Assembly (NCBI RefSeq): GCF_028435365.1
Contig: NZ_JAGTJJ010000048.1
Coordinates: 1 to 64,000, forward strand
DNA: 64,000 bases
Source: Polyangium jinanense
GTDB lineage: Bacteria > Myxococcota > Polyangia > Polyangiales > Polyangiaceae
Direction: 5' to 3'
The notes below the pieces were generated by a model that saw only the letters and a list, made by a program, of their open reading frames with translations, was not told where the DNA came from and made no database searches. The translations under genes were made by a program, and so were the position numbers. Shown piece after piece: positions 55,681-64,000 of this stretch (position 1 is the stretch's first letter; each line of letters starts with the position of its first letter).

Positions 55681-57720
55681 TCAGCCGCCGGGGCTGAACA
55701 TGATGGGATACACGACCGTCACGATGCCGCCTTCCGGCTGCGGGAAGGACAGACCATAGAAGGCGCGGACCACACACGACACCACGCCGCCGTCCGGCAT
55801 GTCCGATCCGCCATTGCCCACGTTCGACACCGCGCCGTCGCGGCCGATGACGAATCGAACCGCCACGCGGCCCTGCAGGTTCGGGTTGTTCCGCAGGCCA
55901 TTCTCGTAGCAAAGGCGGAATCGGCCGAAGTTCTGGCGCACGATGCGCTGGATGACCTCGGGCGGCAGCCGTCCGCTCACGCTCGTGGCGCCCATGCGCA
56001 CCTGCGGCGGCTTCGTGCGGTGCGCGCCGGACAATCGGCCGTGACCCGAGCCGAAGCCCTGGCCCGTGCCCGTGCCCGCGCCGTGCCCGATCGTGCCGAT
56101 CGAGCCGAGGCCGATGCCCTCGCCGCGACCACCGCCGCCCTCGCCGATACCGGACAAACCGAGGCCGCCCGCGCCGAACGAATCGCCGATGTTGTCGCCC
56201 CACATGTTGCCGCGCGCCGAGAGCGCGTCATTGCCGAGCGAATCGTCGCGGCCCCACGGAGCCGTCGGCGCATTCGGATCGCCGCCGGCGCCCGCATTGA
56301 GCAGGCCGATCATGCCGAACTCGGCCGCGTCGCGCAATGCCGCCTGCCGCGCGATGTGCGGATCGGTGTTGTCCTGCGGGCCCTGTACGCCATAACGATT
56401 GCCCGTCGCCTTCGTGGTCGGGTTCCCCATGGAACCCTCTTCGCCCTTCGCCTTCGTGCCGGTGCCGCCCTCCTTGTTGTCGGCGTTGTTCTCCGCCGTC
56501 ATGTCGGTCGGCTTCTCTTCCTGCTCCTTCTCGGCCGCGGCATTGAGGAACTGCTGGATCATGAACTTCTGATCGTCCGAGACCCCGTCCTCGTCGGTCG
56601 CGCCCATCGGGGGCATGAAAAACGCCATCGCGGCGAGCAGGCCCACGTGCACGGCCGTCGACAGACCGTGATAGAGGTAATTCTGCGTATCGAGCTGCAC
56701 GTGGCCCGCGACCACGCGGCCCGCGTTCACCGTTGACACCTGGAAAATCAGCCCGTCCACCTCGATCCGCGCCTTCGAGCCCGGAGGCAGCGTCATCTGG
56801 AACGCGCCCGAGAGCTCCGCGCACGGCTGCGTTTTCCCGCTGTCGATCGCCTGCTGCACCGTCATCTTCGGCTGACCGGCGAGCTCGATCGTGCCCTTCG
56901 CCCGCGGCAGGAGCACCACCGCCACCGACCCGCCCTTGTCCGCGAGCACCACGGGCGCGCGCGTCGTGCCGAGTTTTTCCTGCGGCACGAAGTAATCGCA
57001 CTTGAAGTTCTTCGTCTCCTCCTCGCCCACGTAATACGAGCGCGGCGGCGTCAGGTGCGCGACGTTCAGGACCATTTGATCCCAAAGAATCATGACCTCG
57101 ACCGACGCGGACGGCGTCTCGACCTCGTCCGACGGGACGTCCGGGCCGCTCTTGACGAGCTGGTACGTGTACGAACCCTCGGGCGCGTCGTGCGGCACTT
57201 CATCGTGCGAGGGCGGCTTCGGCTGCGCGAACGGGTTCTGCATGCCAAACGGATCCCCGCCGCCGAACGGGCTCGCCGCGGGCGCCGCGCCGAACGGGTT
57301 CGCCCCGCCAAACGCGGCGGGCGCCGCGGGCGCGCTGAACGGGTTTGCCGAGGGCGACGCGAACGGGTTTGCCCCGGGCTTCGACGCGCCGATCGCGACG
57401 GCCACGGGCTCGGCCTTTTCCAGCAGGATCTTCGTGCCGCCGATCTGGAGCTGATCGCCCGCCTTGACCTTCACCTTGTTGACGCGCGCGCCATTGACGA
57501 GCGTCCCCGGCTCATTGCCGAGATCGATGAGGGTGATGTCCTCGGGCGACGCGACCTCGATGACCGCGTGCATACGCGAGGCCAATTCATCGTCCACCCG
57601 GAGGTGGCTCTTCGGATCCTTTCCGACCTTGACGATGTCTTGCGTCACCGTCTCTCGACGGACGAGCGCGTCATTCTGGTACAGCGCGAACGTGAGCGCG
57701 ACCTTCTGCTTGCCTTCCAT
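55681..57720 (-). CDS. FHA-domain protein with AgmX/PglI C-terminal domain
   Basis: About 679 residues. An N-terminal FHA phosphopeptide-binding domain (VKVGKDPKSHLRVDDELASRMHAVIEV, LGNEPGTLVNGARVNKVKV, LQIGGTKILLE) is followed by an NPF/GGANPFGAAP-rich low-complexity linker. A beta domain with YYVGEEETKNFKCDYFVP follows, then a single hydrophobic segment (GLSTAVHVGLLAAMAFFMPP) and a Gly-rich spacer. The AgmX/PglI domain closes the chain: RQNFGRFRLCYENGLRNNPNLQGRVAVRFVIGRDGAVSNV, related to TonB C-terminal folds. In Myxococcus AgmX belongs to the gliding machinery (established); that this homologue does is inference. Start ATG 57720. Confidence 0.88.
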   Translation of the reverse strand: MEGKQKVALTFALYQNDALVRRETVTQDIVKVGKDPKSHLRVDDELASRMHAVIEVASPEDITLIDLGNEPGTLVNGARVNKVKVKAGDQLQIGGTKILLEKAEPVAVAIGASKPGANPFASPSANPFSAPAAPAAFGGANPFGAAPAASPFGGGDPFGMQNPFAQPKPPSHDEVPHDAPEGSYTYQLVKSGPDVPSDEVETPSASVEVMILWDQMVLNVAHLTPPRSYYVGEEETKNFKCDYFVPQEKLGTTRAPVVLADKGGSVAVVLLPRAKGTIELAGQPKMTVQQAIDSGKTQPCAELSGAFQMTLPPGSKARIEVDGLIFQVSTVNAGRVVAGHVQLDTQNYLYHGLSTAVHVGLLAAMAFFMPPMGATDEDGVSDDQKFMIQQFLNAAAEKEQEEKPTDMTAENNADNKEGGTGTKAKGEEGSMGNPTTKATGNRYGVQGPQDNTDPHIARQAALRDAAEFGMIGLLNAGAGGDPNAPTAPWGRDDSLGNDALSARGNMWGDNIGDSFGAGGLGLSGIGEGGGGRGEGIGLGSIGTIGHGAGTGTGQGFGSGHGRLSGAHRTKPPQVRMGATSVSGRLPPEVIQRIVRQNFGRFRLCYENGLRNNPNLQGRVAVRFVIGRDGAVSNVGNGGSDMPDGGVVSCVVRAFYGLSFPQPEGGIVTVVYPIMFSPGG

Positions 57721-58028
57721 GGTGAGCCAGCCTTTCCTGCCGTGCCGTCCCGCCGAGGCGGGCAAATGCCCCCGCGAGAGGCTCGGGGGGTTAGCGTTTT
57801 CGTGCTCGGAGCCTGTTTTCTTCCGTGAGGGGGTCCGATGAACGGGGCCGAGCCCCACATTCGATCGGCGCTTGCTCCCTGCTCGCCTCCATCGACAGCC
57901 GTTCGGACCCAAGGTTCCCGAACGGCGCGCGATCGATCGGCAGGGGCGTCCGGAAGCCCGCCCCGCGCGGACCGAGGCCCGCCTCCGGACGCGGCCGGGG
58001 GACGAAAAAAGCGAGGTCGGGTCGGAGG
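57721..58028. other. 308-bp gap upstream of the FHA-AgmX gene
   Basis: This holds the FHA gene promoter on the minus strand. I see short palindromes (CCCGCCGAGGCGGG near 57750; CGATCGATCG near 57932) but no confident promoter, RNA or repeat. No family A or B element is present. Confidence 0.35.
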
Positions 58029-58853
58029 TCAGCGCGCCGCGAGGATCGGCGCGAGCAGGGTCTCGGTGGCGCGGCGGAGGGCCCCGCGGGCGCGGTCGTC
58101 GTAGGCCTGCGCGTTGGCGCGCGCGGTACGTTCGACGTCGAAGTATTCGCCGGTGAGCTGCTCGTCGAGCGAGCGTTCGAGAACGGCGCGGATCGCGCGG
58201 GCGCCGTCCTCCGGCTTGCCCCAGGACTGGCCGAACGTCTCGCGCACGATCTTCGTATCGAGCATCGCTCCGGGGTGCACCGCGTTGATCGCGATATCGG
58301 GGTATTTCTGCGCGAGATCGAAGGTCCAGAGGATGAGCGCGAGCTTGCTCCTGCGATAAGCGCGGAGCCCCTCGTACCCGTGGGTGCTCATGAGATCCTC
58401 GAAATCGAGCGGCTCTTGTCCCGACGAGGCAACGTTGAGGATGGCCTTCGGCGGGCGCTGGCAGAGCGAGAGCCAAAGCTCGGTGAGCACCACGGGCGCC
58501 AGGTAGTTCACGGCGAAGCGCTTTTCGTGCCCCTCTTCGGTCTCCTCCCGCGCGTCCTGCTTCTTGCCGGCCCCGGCGCCCGCGTTGTTCACGATGACGT
58601 CGAGCGCGGGCAGCTCCGCGGCAAGCGCGCGGACCATGGACGCGGTCGAGGTGAGCGAGCTCAGATCCGCCACGACGTGGCGGGGACGGGTGCCGGTGAC
58701 GAGCTCGAATTCATGCGCCAGCTCGCGCACCTTCTCGGACGATCGCCCGTGGAGAATCACCTCGCTGCCCTGCTCGAGGAGCAGCTTCGCCGTGGCCCGC
58801 CCGATACCGTCCGTCGAGCCCGTGACGAGCACTTTCATTCCCGGTGCCGGCAT
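58029..58853 (-). CDS. SDR oxidoreductase (retinol-dehydrogenase-like)
   Basis: About 274 residues. AAGGAGG lies 11 nt before ATG 58853; a second Met (58838, MKVLVTGST) is possible. NADP loop VTGSTDGIGRATAKLL, NNAGAG, catalytic Ser in LNVASSGQ and Tyr-x3-Lys as YRRSKLAL. The YDVERTAR-like C-terminus (GEYFDVERTARANAQAYDD) matches short-chain WW-oxidoreductase/retinol-type SDRs. Substrate unknown. It is divergent from the kelch protein. Confidence 0.88.
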   Translation of the reverse strand: MPAPGMKVLVTGSTDGIGRATAKLLLEQGSEVILHGRSSEKVRELAHEFELVTGTRPRHVVADLSSLTSTASMVRALAAELPALDVIVNNAGAGAGKKQDAREETEEGHEKRFAVNYLAPVVLTELWLSLCQRPPKAILNVASSGQEPLDFEDLMSTHGYEGLRAYRRSKLALILWTFDLAQKYPDIAINAVHPGAMLDTKIVRETFGQSWGKPEDGARAIRAVLERSLDEQLTGEYFDVERTARANAQAYDDRARGALRRATETLLAPILAAR

Positions 58854-59041
58854 GTCGTCGCTCTCCTCCTTATTTCCCCATCCCCCGCCAAATGACGATG
58901 CGCCCTCGCGCGGTCCCGGGTCAAGCGAGAGGCACGGTTCTCGTGCATCCATGTATCACCGCTCTCCCCGTTCTCGCGGCCTTCCTTTTTTGCGCCGACG
59001 CGAACGGCGCGGCTCTTGCCAGGGCGTGCGGGGCGAGAGAA

Positions 59042-60226
59042 ATGCGACACCCACAAGCTCGCTCCTTGATCCTCGCCCTCGGATTCGTGCTCCTCCATCC
59101 TGCTCTGCCTGCGGATGCCGCCCCAGGTCCCGCGGGGCCCGAGCCCGCTCGATTGCCCGTGCCTGCACGCCTGCTCGGGCCTCGTATTCGTTCCCCGTTC
59201 GATAACGCGGGGCGTATGTGGAGCGTGGCGTCGATGATGACGCCGCGGCGCGCGCACACGGCGACCACGCTTCCGGACGGCCGCGTCCTCGTCGTCGGGG
59301 GCCTCGACGGCGATTCGTACCTCGCCACCGCGGAAGTGTATGATCCGATCGCAGCGCAATTCGTTCCCGTTGGAACCTTATCGGAAGCGCGTGCACATCA
59401 TATCGCGATCCGCCTCGCCGATGGCCGCGTGCTCGTCGCCGGCGGCGAGCGAGCGCCGGGCGCTCCGATGGACAGCGCGGAGGTTTTTGATCCGGCATCG
59501 AATACCTGGACGCGCGTGGGCTCGATGCTGGCGCCGCGGATCGACCATGCCGCGGCCTTGCTCTCGGACGGCCGTGTCCTCATCGCCGGGGGATACGACG
59601 GCGCGCGGACGCTCGCGCTCGTCGACGTGTTCGACCCGGCTACCTCCGTCTTCCGTCCCGCCGCGCCGATGTCCGCGCCGCGCTCCGAGTTCACGGCGAC
59701 CGCGCTCGCGGACGGAAACGTCCTCGTCGCGGCGGGCGTGGGCGGATCGGCGCGGCTCGCGACGGCGGAGATCTACGAGGCGAAGAGTGATCGGTGGCGA
59801 CAAACCGGCCCGTTGCGGGCGCGGCGCGGCGCGCACGTCGCGGCGCTGCTCGAAGACGGCGGGGTCCTCGTGGCGGGCGGGATCGTCGGCATTCACGCGG
59901 TGGCGACGGCGGAGCGGTGGAGCCCGGTCACGAATTCGTGGACGAGCGCGGCGTCGATGCACGAGACGCGCTTCAACGACGTGGCGCTCGGGCTCCCGGA
60001 CGGCCGCTTGCTCGTGGCCGGCGGCGAGAATGACAACGGAAGCACGCTCGCTTCGGTCGAGATCTACGATCCCGCGGCGAACACGTGGCTCCTCGCGCCC
60101 GCACTGGGCAGCCCGCGCAGCCTGATGGCGGCGGCGCTGCTCGACGATGGATCGGTGCTCTTCACGGGCGGATGGGCGCCGCCGTCATCGTGGGCGAGCT
60201 CGGAGATTCACAAGCCGGCGGAATGA
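59042..60226 (+). CDS. Secreted kelch-repeat beta-propeller
   Basis: About 394 residues. The ATG at 59042 gives a signal peptide (MRHPQARSLILALGFVLLHP ending ALPADA). About six kelch blades follow, each with the pattern of MMTPRRAHTATTLPDGRVLVVGG and a tail like TAEVYDPIAAQF or SAEVFDPASNTW. Such six-bladed propellers are numerous in Polyangiales and often serve as extracellular carbohydrate- or protein-binding modules. An in-frame upstream start (58844) would overlap the SDR start region and hide the signal. It is convergent with the DUF6891-like gene, with 4 bp between stops. Confidence 0.88.
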   Translation: MRHPQARSLILALGFVLLHPALPADAAPGPAGPEPARLPVPARLLGPRIRSPFDNAGRMWSVASMMTPRRAHTATTLPDGRVLVVGGLDGDSYLATAEVYDPIAAQFVPVGTLSEARAHHIAIRLADGRVLVAGGERAPGAPMDSAEVFDPASNTWTRVGSMLAPRIDHAAALLSDGRVLIAGGYDGARTLALVDVFDPATSVFRPAAPMSAPRSEFTATALADGNVLVAAGVGGSARLATAEIYEAKSDRWRQTGPLRARRGAHVAALLEDGGVLVAGGIVGIHAVATAERWSPVTNSWTSAASMHETRFNDVALGLPDGRLLVAGGENDNGSTLASVEIYDPAANTWLLAPALGSPRSLMAAALLDDGSVLFTGGWAPPSSWASSEIHKPAE

Positions 60227-60230
60227 TCGT

Positions 60231-61082
60231 TCAGGAAAAACCGTCGGCGCGGAGCTCGGCGACGATCCCGTCGAGCTCCGCGCGGGGGTCGCGGCAGGCG
60301 CGCTTGCGCTCGACGATGTCGCCGTCGCTGTCCTTGATGCGGATGCGGAGGGCGTTGAATTCGGTCCACGCCGACCATTCGCGGCCATCGGCATGGCGCA
60401 GCGTGACCGCGGGCGGAGGCTCGGCGGGCACGGCGGTCTCGCCGTCGAGATCCTCGGTCCAGGCGGGGCCACGTTCGGGGCGGGGGAGGACGGTTCCGCG
60501 CGTGCCGAGTGGAATCGGCGGCCGCGCCGAGACGCGCCGCTTTCGCCATTCGAACGGCTCGATCTCGATCCGCGTGTCGGATTGTCCGTTCCACGTCCAA
60601 GGAACGCCGAACCGATCGAGCGCGTCGCAGATCTCGCGGCCCACGGCCTGGACCGCGGAGGGACCGTCCTCGCGCGCTCCATAAGCGAGCATGAGCCCGC
60701 CGCCCTCGACGCCGCGCTCGGTGTCCTGCTGGTGGTAAAACACGTATCCGCGCGCGCCGGTCTCGGACATCGTCCCCCAGGCCTCGGAGTGACCGCAGGA
60801 GCTACAGCACGTGAAGTTCTGCGCGGTGAAGATGCCGCGCTTCGTGAGGTCCTCGAACGCCGCGTCGATGCGGTCGTTCGTGCTCACATCTTTCCACCCG
60901 CGCTCCTCGGCCTCGGCCCGGTTCCATAACTTCGCCGCGTAGCCGCGCACCTTCTCGGCGACCGCGTCGTACTTCGGATCGGCGCACATCGCCTTCACCG
61001 AATCGAAGAGCTCCTTCTTCGTGGTCCCCGCGCGCACGAGGGTTTTTACTTGGTCGAAGATCCAGCCCGCGTCGTCCGACAT
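60231..61082 (-). CDS. DUF6891-like protein
   Basis: About 283 residues from ATG 61082 (the frame extends further but its extra residues overlap the upstream gene). The segment FTCCSSCGHSEAWG, GYVFYHQQDTERGVEGGGLMLAYGA and GVPWTWNGQSDTRIEI resembles the DUF6891 family, with Cys residues that could bind metal. The last 90 residues are Glu/Arg-rich and probably a separate helical tail. Function unknown. It is 38 bp behind the inositol-phosphatase-like gene and last of the transhydrogenase operon. Confidence 0.7.
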   Translation of the reverse strand: MSDDAGWIFDQVKTLVRAGTTKKELFDSVKAMCADPKYDAVAEKVRGYAAKLWNRAEAEERGWKDVSTNDRIDAAFEDLTKRGIFTAQNFTCCSSCGHSEAWGTMSETGARGYVFYHQQDTERGVEGGGLMLAYGAREDGPSAVQAVGREICDALDRFGVPWTWNGQSDTRIEIEPFEWRKRRVSARPPIPLGTRGTVLPRPERGPAWTEDLDGETAVPAEPPPAVTLRHADGREWSAWTEFNALRIRIKDSDGDIVERKRACRDPRAELDGIVAELRADGFS

Positions 61083-61120
61083 GCGCGGAAGCGTACCCGG
61101 ATGGCGCGGATTCGGGAAGA

Positions 61121-61909
61121 TCAGGCGAGCGCGGCGAGGACGTGATCGTGCAGCTTGCCATTCGACGCGACGCAATGGCCCGAGGCGACGGTCGAACGGC
61201 CCTCGAAATCGGTGAACCGCCCGCCCGCCTCCTCGACGAGGACAGCGAGCGCGGCGATGTCCCATATCTTCACGCCCGCCTCGATCCACGCCTCGGCGCG
61301 CCCCGTGAGCACGAGCGCGCAGCCGGCGAGATCTCCGTAGCAGCGGGCCTGCGCCGCGGAGAGCGCGAGGCGAGACACGCGCTCGCCGAGGGGAGGCGCG
61401 AGCAAGCAGCGGGGCTCGCCGAGGGAGAGCGTCGCGTCTTCGATGTTCGTGATGCCCGAGACGGCGAGGCGCTCGGGCGGCTCCGTTCCGATCTGACGAA
61501 ACGCGCCGAGCCCCCGCGCCGCCCAGTACGTTTCGCCGAGCGCGGGGAGGGCCATCGCGCCGGCCACGATGACGCCGCGGTGCTCGAGGGCCACGAGCGG
61601 CCCCCAGAACGAGCCGCCGCGCGAAAACCCGCGCGTGCCGTCGAGTGGATCGACGATCCAGCGGGCCTCGTTGTCCGCGCCTTCGTGCGCGCCCGTCTCC
61701 TCGCCGAGCAGGGCATGATCGGGGAAGCGCGCGCGGATGACGGCAAAGATGGCCGCCTCGGCGTCACGATCCGCGGCCGTGACGGGCGTCCGATCGGGCT
61801 TCGTCTCCACCCTGACGCCGCGCCGAAAGTGCACGAGGCTCGCCGCGGACGCGGCCTCCACTGCGGCCCGCGCCGTGGCGGCTGCTTGCTGGAGATCGAT
61901 CTCGCTCAT
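61121..61909 (-). CDS. Inositol monophosphatase-family phosphatase
   Basis: About 262 residues. Metal sites: LLGEETGAHEG (Glu70, Glu71) and WIVDPLDGTRGF (Asp87, Asp90), with the final WDIAALAVLVEEAGGRF aspartate. This matches the IMPase fold; relatives include inositol, histidinol (HisN) and 3'-phosphoadenosine phosphatases, and the substrate cannot be told. It lies 40 bp after pntB and 38 bp before the DUF6891-like gene on the same strand, so the four genes are likely one transcript. Confidence 0.88.
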   Translation of the reverse strand: MSEIDLQQAAATARAAVEAASAASLVHFRRGVRVETKPDRTPVTAADRDAEAAIFAVIRARFPDHALLGEETGAHEGADNEARWIVDPLDGTRGFSRGGSFWGPLVALEHRGVIVAGAMALPALGETYWAARGLGAFRQIGTEPPERLAVSGITNIEDATLSLGEPRCLLAPPLGERVSRLALSAAQARCYGDLAGCALVLTGRAEAWIEAGVKIWDIAALAVLVEEAGGRFTDFEGRSTVASGHCVASNGKLHDHVLAALA

Positions 61910-61949
61910 GGGATTTACGACGCGGGAGTCGGGAATCGCGCGGCCGGCG

Positions 61950-63398
61950 TCAGGCCGCTTGTTGCTCGGCGCGGGCGGAGAGAGCGCTCAGGAGCTTCTG
62001 CACGCTCGCCTTGGCGTCGCCGAAGAGCATGAGCGTGTTGTCGAGGTAGCAGAGCGGGTTGTCGACGCCCGCGTAGCCCGCGGCCATGCCGCGCTTCAGC
62101 ATGATCACGCGCCCGGCCTTCCACACCTCGAGCACGGGCATGCCGTAGATCGGGCTCTCGGGATCGTCGAGCGCGCTCGGGTTCACGATGTCGTTCGCGC
62201 CGATGACGATGACGACGTCGGTCTCCTCGAAGTCCTCGTTGATCTCCTCCATCTCCTTCACGGCCTCGTACGAGACGTTCGCCTCGGCGAGCAGCACGTT
62301 CATGTGCCCGGGGAGGCGGCCCGCGACGGGGTGGATCGCGTACCGCGCCTTCGTGCCGCGCCGCTCGAGCAGCGTCGTGATCTCTTTGACCGCGTGCTGC
62401 GCCTGCGCGACGGCCATGCCGTAGCCGGGCACGACGATCACGTTCTTCGCGCCGAGCAGGAGATCGGCCGCGCCGTCGATGCTCGTCTCGTTCACCTTCT
62501 TCGCCGGCTCGCCCTTCTTCGCCGCCGGCACCGCGCCGCCCTGCTCGCCGAAGCCCGCGAAGACCACGTTCCAGATGGAGCGGTTCATCGCCTTGCACAT
62601 GATGTAGCTCAGGATCGCGCCCGAGCTGCCGACGAGCGCGCCGGTCACGATGAGCAGATCGTTGCCGAGCATGAAGCCCGCCGCGGACGCGGCCCAGCCC
62701 GAGTAGCTGTTCAGGAGCGAGACCACGACGGGCATGTCGCCGCCGCCGATCGCGAGCACGAGGTGCGCGCCGAGCACGCTGGCGACGCCCGTGGACACGA
62801 GCAGGTAGGGCACGCGCACGTCCTCGCCGCCGCGGAACGCCGCGATGGCGAGGAAGATACACGCGAAGACCATCGACGCGTTCAGCGCGTGACGCGCCGG
62901 GAGCACGAGCGGCTTCGATCCGATCGTGCCGCGCAGCTTGAGGAACGCGATGACCGAGCCGGTGAAGGTGATGGCGCCGATGAACACGCCCGCGTGGATC
63001 TCCACGTGGTGCGCGACGTCGGGCGCCCCGCCGGCGCGCACGCCGTTCATCTCGCTGGCGATGCCCACGAGCGCCGCGGCCGCGCCGACGAAGCTGTGCA
63101 GCACCGCCACGAGCTCGGGCATGCTCGTCATGGCGACGCGCGCCGCGAGCACCGCGCCGATCACGGCGCCCACGCCGATCGCCGCCGCGAGCAGGCCGAG
63201 ATCCGAAGGGCCGGCCGCGAGGGCCTTGTTCTCGGGCGCCACGACGGCGCCGAGCGTGACGGCGACCGCGAGGAGCATGCCGACCGTACCGAGGAGGTTG
63301 CCCCGACGAGCCGTTTGCTGCGTGCTGAGCCCGCGGAGGGACATCACGAACAGGAGGCTCGCCACGAGATAAGCGACGTTCACGAGGGTGATGCGCAT
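61950..63398 (-). CDS. pntB: NAD(P) transhydrogenase subunit beta
   Basis: About 482 residues. Nine or so N-terminal membrane helices (YLVASLLFVMSLRGLSTQQTARRGNLLG), then domain III for NADP(H) binding (VIVVPGYGMAVAQAQHAVKEI, IHPVAGRLPGHMNVLLAEA, VVIVIGANDIVNPSALDDPESPIYGMP, CYLDNTLMLFGDAK). With PntA it couples proton movement to hydride transfer from NADH to NADP. It starts 7 bp after the pntA stop. Motifs are complete. Confidence 0.97.
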   Translation of the reverse strand: MRITLVNVAYLVASLLFVMSLRGLSTQQTARRGNLLGTVGMLLAVAVTLGAVVAPENKALAAGPSDLGLLAAAIGVGAVIGAVLAARVAMTSMPELVAVLHSFVGAAAALVGIASEMNGVRAGGAPDVAHHVEIHAGVFIGAITFTGSVIAFLKLRGTIGSKPLVLPARHALNASMVFACIFLAIAAFRGGEDVRVPYLLVSTGVASVLGAHLVLAIGGGDMPVVVSLLNSYSGWAASAAGFMLGNDLLIVTGALVGSSGAILSYIMCKAMNRSIWNVVFAGFGEQGGAVPAAKKGEPAKKVNETSIDGAADLLLGAKNVIVVPGYGMAVAQAQHAVKEITTLLERRGTKARYAIHPVAGRLPGHMNVLLAEANVSYEAVKEMEEINEDFEETDVVIVIGANDIVNPSALDDPESPIYGMPVLEVWKAGRVIMLKRGMAAGYAGVDNPLCYLDNTLMLFGDAKASVQKLLSALSARAEQQAA

Positions 63399-63405
63399 CG
63401 GCCTC

Positions 63406-64000
63406 TCACTTGCGGAACATGCGCAGCATCCGCTGCGTCACGAGGAAACCACCGGCCACGTTGATCGACGCGAGCAAGACCGCGACGGCGCCGAGCAGGG
63501 CCGCCACGGGCGCGCCCCCTCCGCCGCCGTTCGCCGCGAGCAGCATGCCGCCGATCAGGATGATGCCGCTGATCGCGTTGGTGACGCTCATCAGCGGCGT
63601 GTGGAGCGCGGGCGTGACGTTCCAGACGAGGTGCCAGCCGACGACACACGCGAGCAGGAAGACCGTCAGGTGTTGCACGAGCTCCTGGCTTCCGAAGAGG
63701 CCAACGGGCGCGAGGAACGCGAGCGCGAGGCCCGTGCCGATCCGCGCGGGCCACGGACTCTCCGGGACCTCCGGCTTCGGATGGGCGTGCGCGGGCGGCT
63801 TCGGCGCAGGCGCCGGCGCGCCGCCTCGGATCTCGGGGCGCGGCGGCGGCCACTTGAGCTCGCCGTCGAGCAGGACCAGCATTCCGCGCTGGATCTCGTC
63901 GTCGAGCGAGAGCTCCCACGTCTTCTTCTTGCCCATGATCTCGTCGAGCAGGTTGACGATCGTCATGGCGTAGAGCTCGCTCGCCTGGCGAGCCATCCGG
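63406..64000 (-). CDS. pntA: NAD(P) transhydrogenase subunit alpha, C-terminal part (cut by window edge)
   Basis: The open frame continues past 64000; the first 5' codons seen are R-M-A-R-Q-A-S-E-L-Y-A. The visible 198 codons comprise the end of the NAD-binding domain (SELYAMTIVNLLDEIMGKKKTWELSLDDEIQRGML), a Pro/Ala linker and domain II membrane helices (LAFLAPVGLFGSQELVQHLTVFLLACVVGWHLVWNVTPALHTPLMSVTNAISGIILIGGM). This layout is PntA of the two-subunit type, or the separate small PntAB subunit if an upstream start exists; only the left part is visible so this cannot be settled. It is followed by pntB. Confidence 0.88.
   Translation of the reverse strand, partial: RMARQASELYAMTIVNLLDEIMGKKKTWELSLDDEIQRGMLVLLDGELKWPPPRPEIRGGAPAPAPKPPAHAHPKPEVPESPWPARIGTGLALAFLAPVGLFGSQELVQHLTVFLLACVVGWHLVWNVTPALHTPLMSVTNAISGIILIGGMLLAANGGGGGAPVAALLGAVAVLLASINVAGGFLVTQRMLRMFRK

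Overview
The window is one contiguous piece of a very GC-rich (roughly 65-70 %) bacterial chromosome. Gene content points to a myxobacterium, most likely of the Polyangiaceae. The clues are an FHA protein with the AgmX/PglI C-terminal domain, a Gly-rich-linker lipoprotein with MopE-type calcium-binding repeats, a TPR/HEAT giant, a kelch-repeat secreted protein, and a recA promoter with a good match to the LexA operator described for Myxococcus. This assignment is inferred from families, not from a database search. I count about 52 protein genes, one tRNA (Asn, GTT), several operators and terminators, and a set of non-coding palindromic repeats. The last gene (pntA) runs off the right edge.

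1-12,060: a secreted TPR/HEAT protein, an M61-type peptidase whose base composition differs from its neighbours, a lipoprotein trypsin-like protease, a membrane protein, a zinc-ribbon membrane protein and a coiled-coil protein carrying nine 42-bp repeats, followed by a 120-bp MITE-like palindrome. 12,060-23,820: HD-domain protein and SixA phosphatase (overlapping start/stop), recA with its LexA-type promoter, and a TamA-like Omp85 and TamB pair with a PhnD-like gene between them on the other strand. 23,978-30,838: MopE lipoprotein, secreted endonuclease/phosphatase-fold lipoprotein, a MopE remnant, ettA, a polysaccharide flippase and tRNA-Asn.

30,950-46,190 is rich in regulators, each divergent from or leading small enzyme operons: AraC/methyltransferase, AraC/SDR, TetR-MpaB oxygenase/PNPOx-like, MarR-hydrolase-MFS, and LysR/formaldehyde-dehydrogenase-like with a histidine kinase and a GFA protein. 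Candidate operators can be read for most of them. 46,739-52,162 is a tightly coupled four-gene unit (YtcJ-like amidohydrolase, MFS exporter with a fused monooxygenase-like tail, DoxX protein, alginate-export-type outer-membrane barrel). 52,220-64,000 holds a VOC protein, a LysR with a DoxX/GST operon, a lipid A-type acyltransferase, the FHA-AgmX protein, an SDR, a kelch protein and an operon of pntA-pntB, an inositol-phosphatase-like gene and a DUF6891-like gene.

The most unusual feature is a family of intergenic multi-hairpin elements that sit directly after stop codons. Their terminal hairpins keep a constant core while the arms differ from copy to copy yet stay self-complementary, which implies selection or copying for structure. 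A second post-stop family (two copies) has the same placement.
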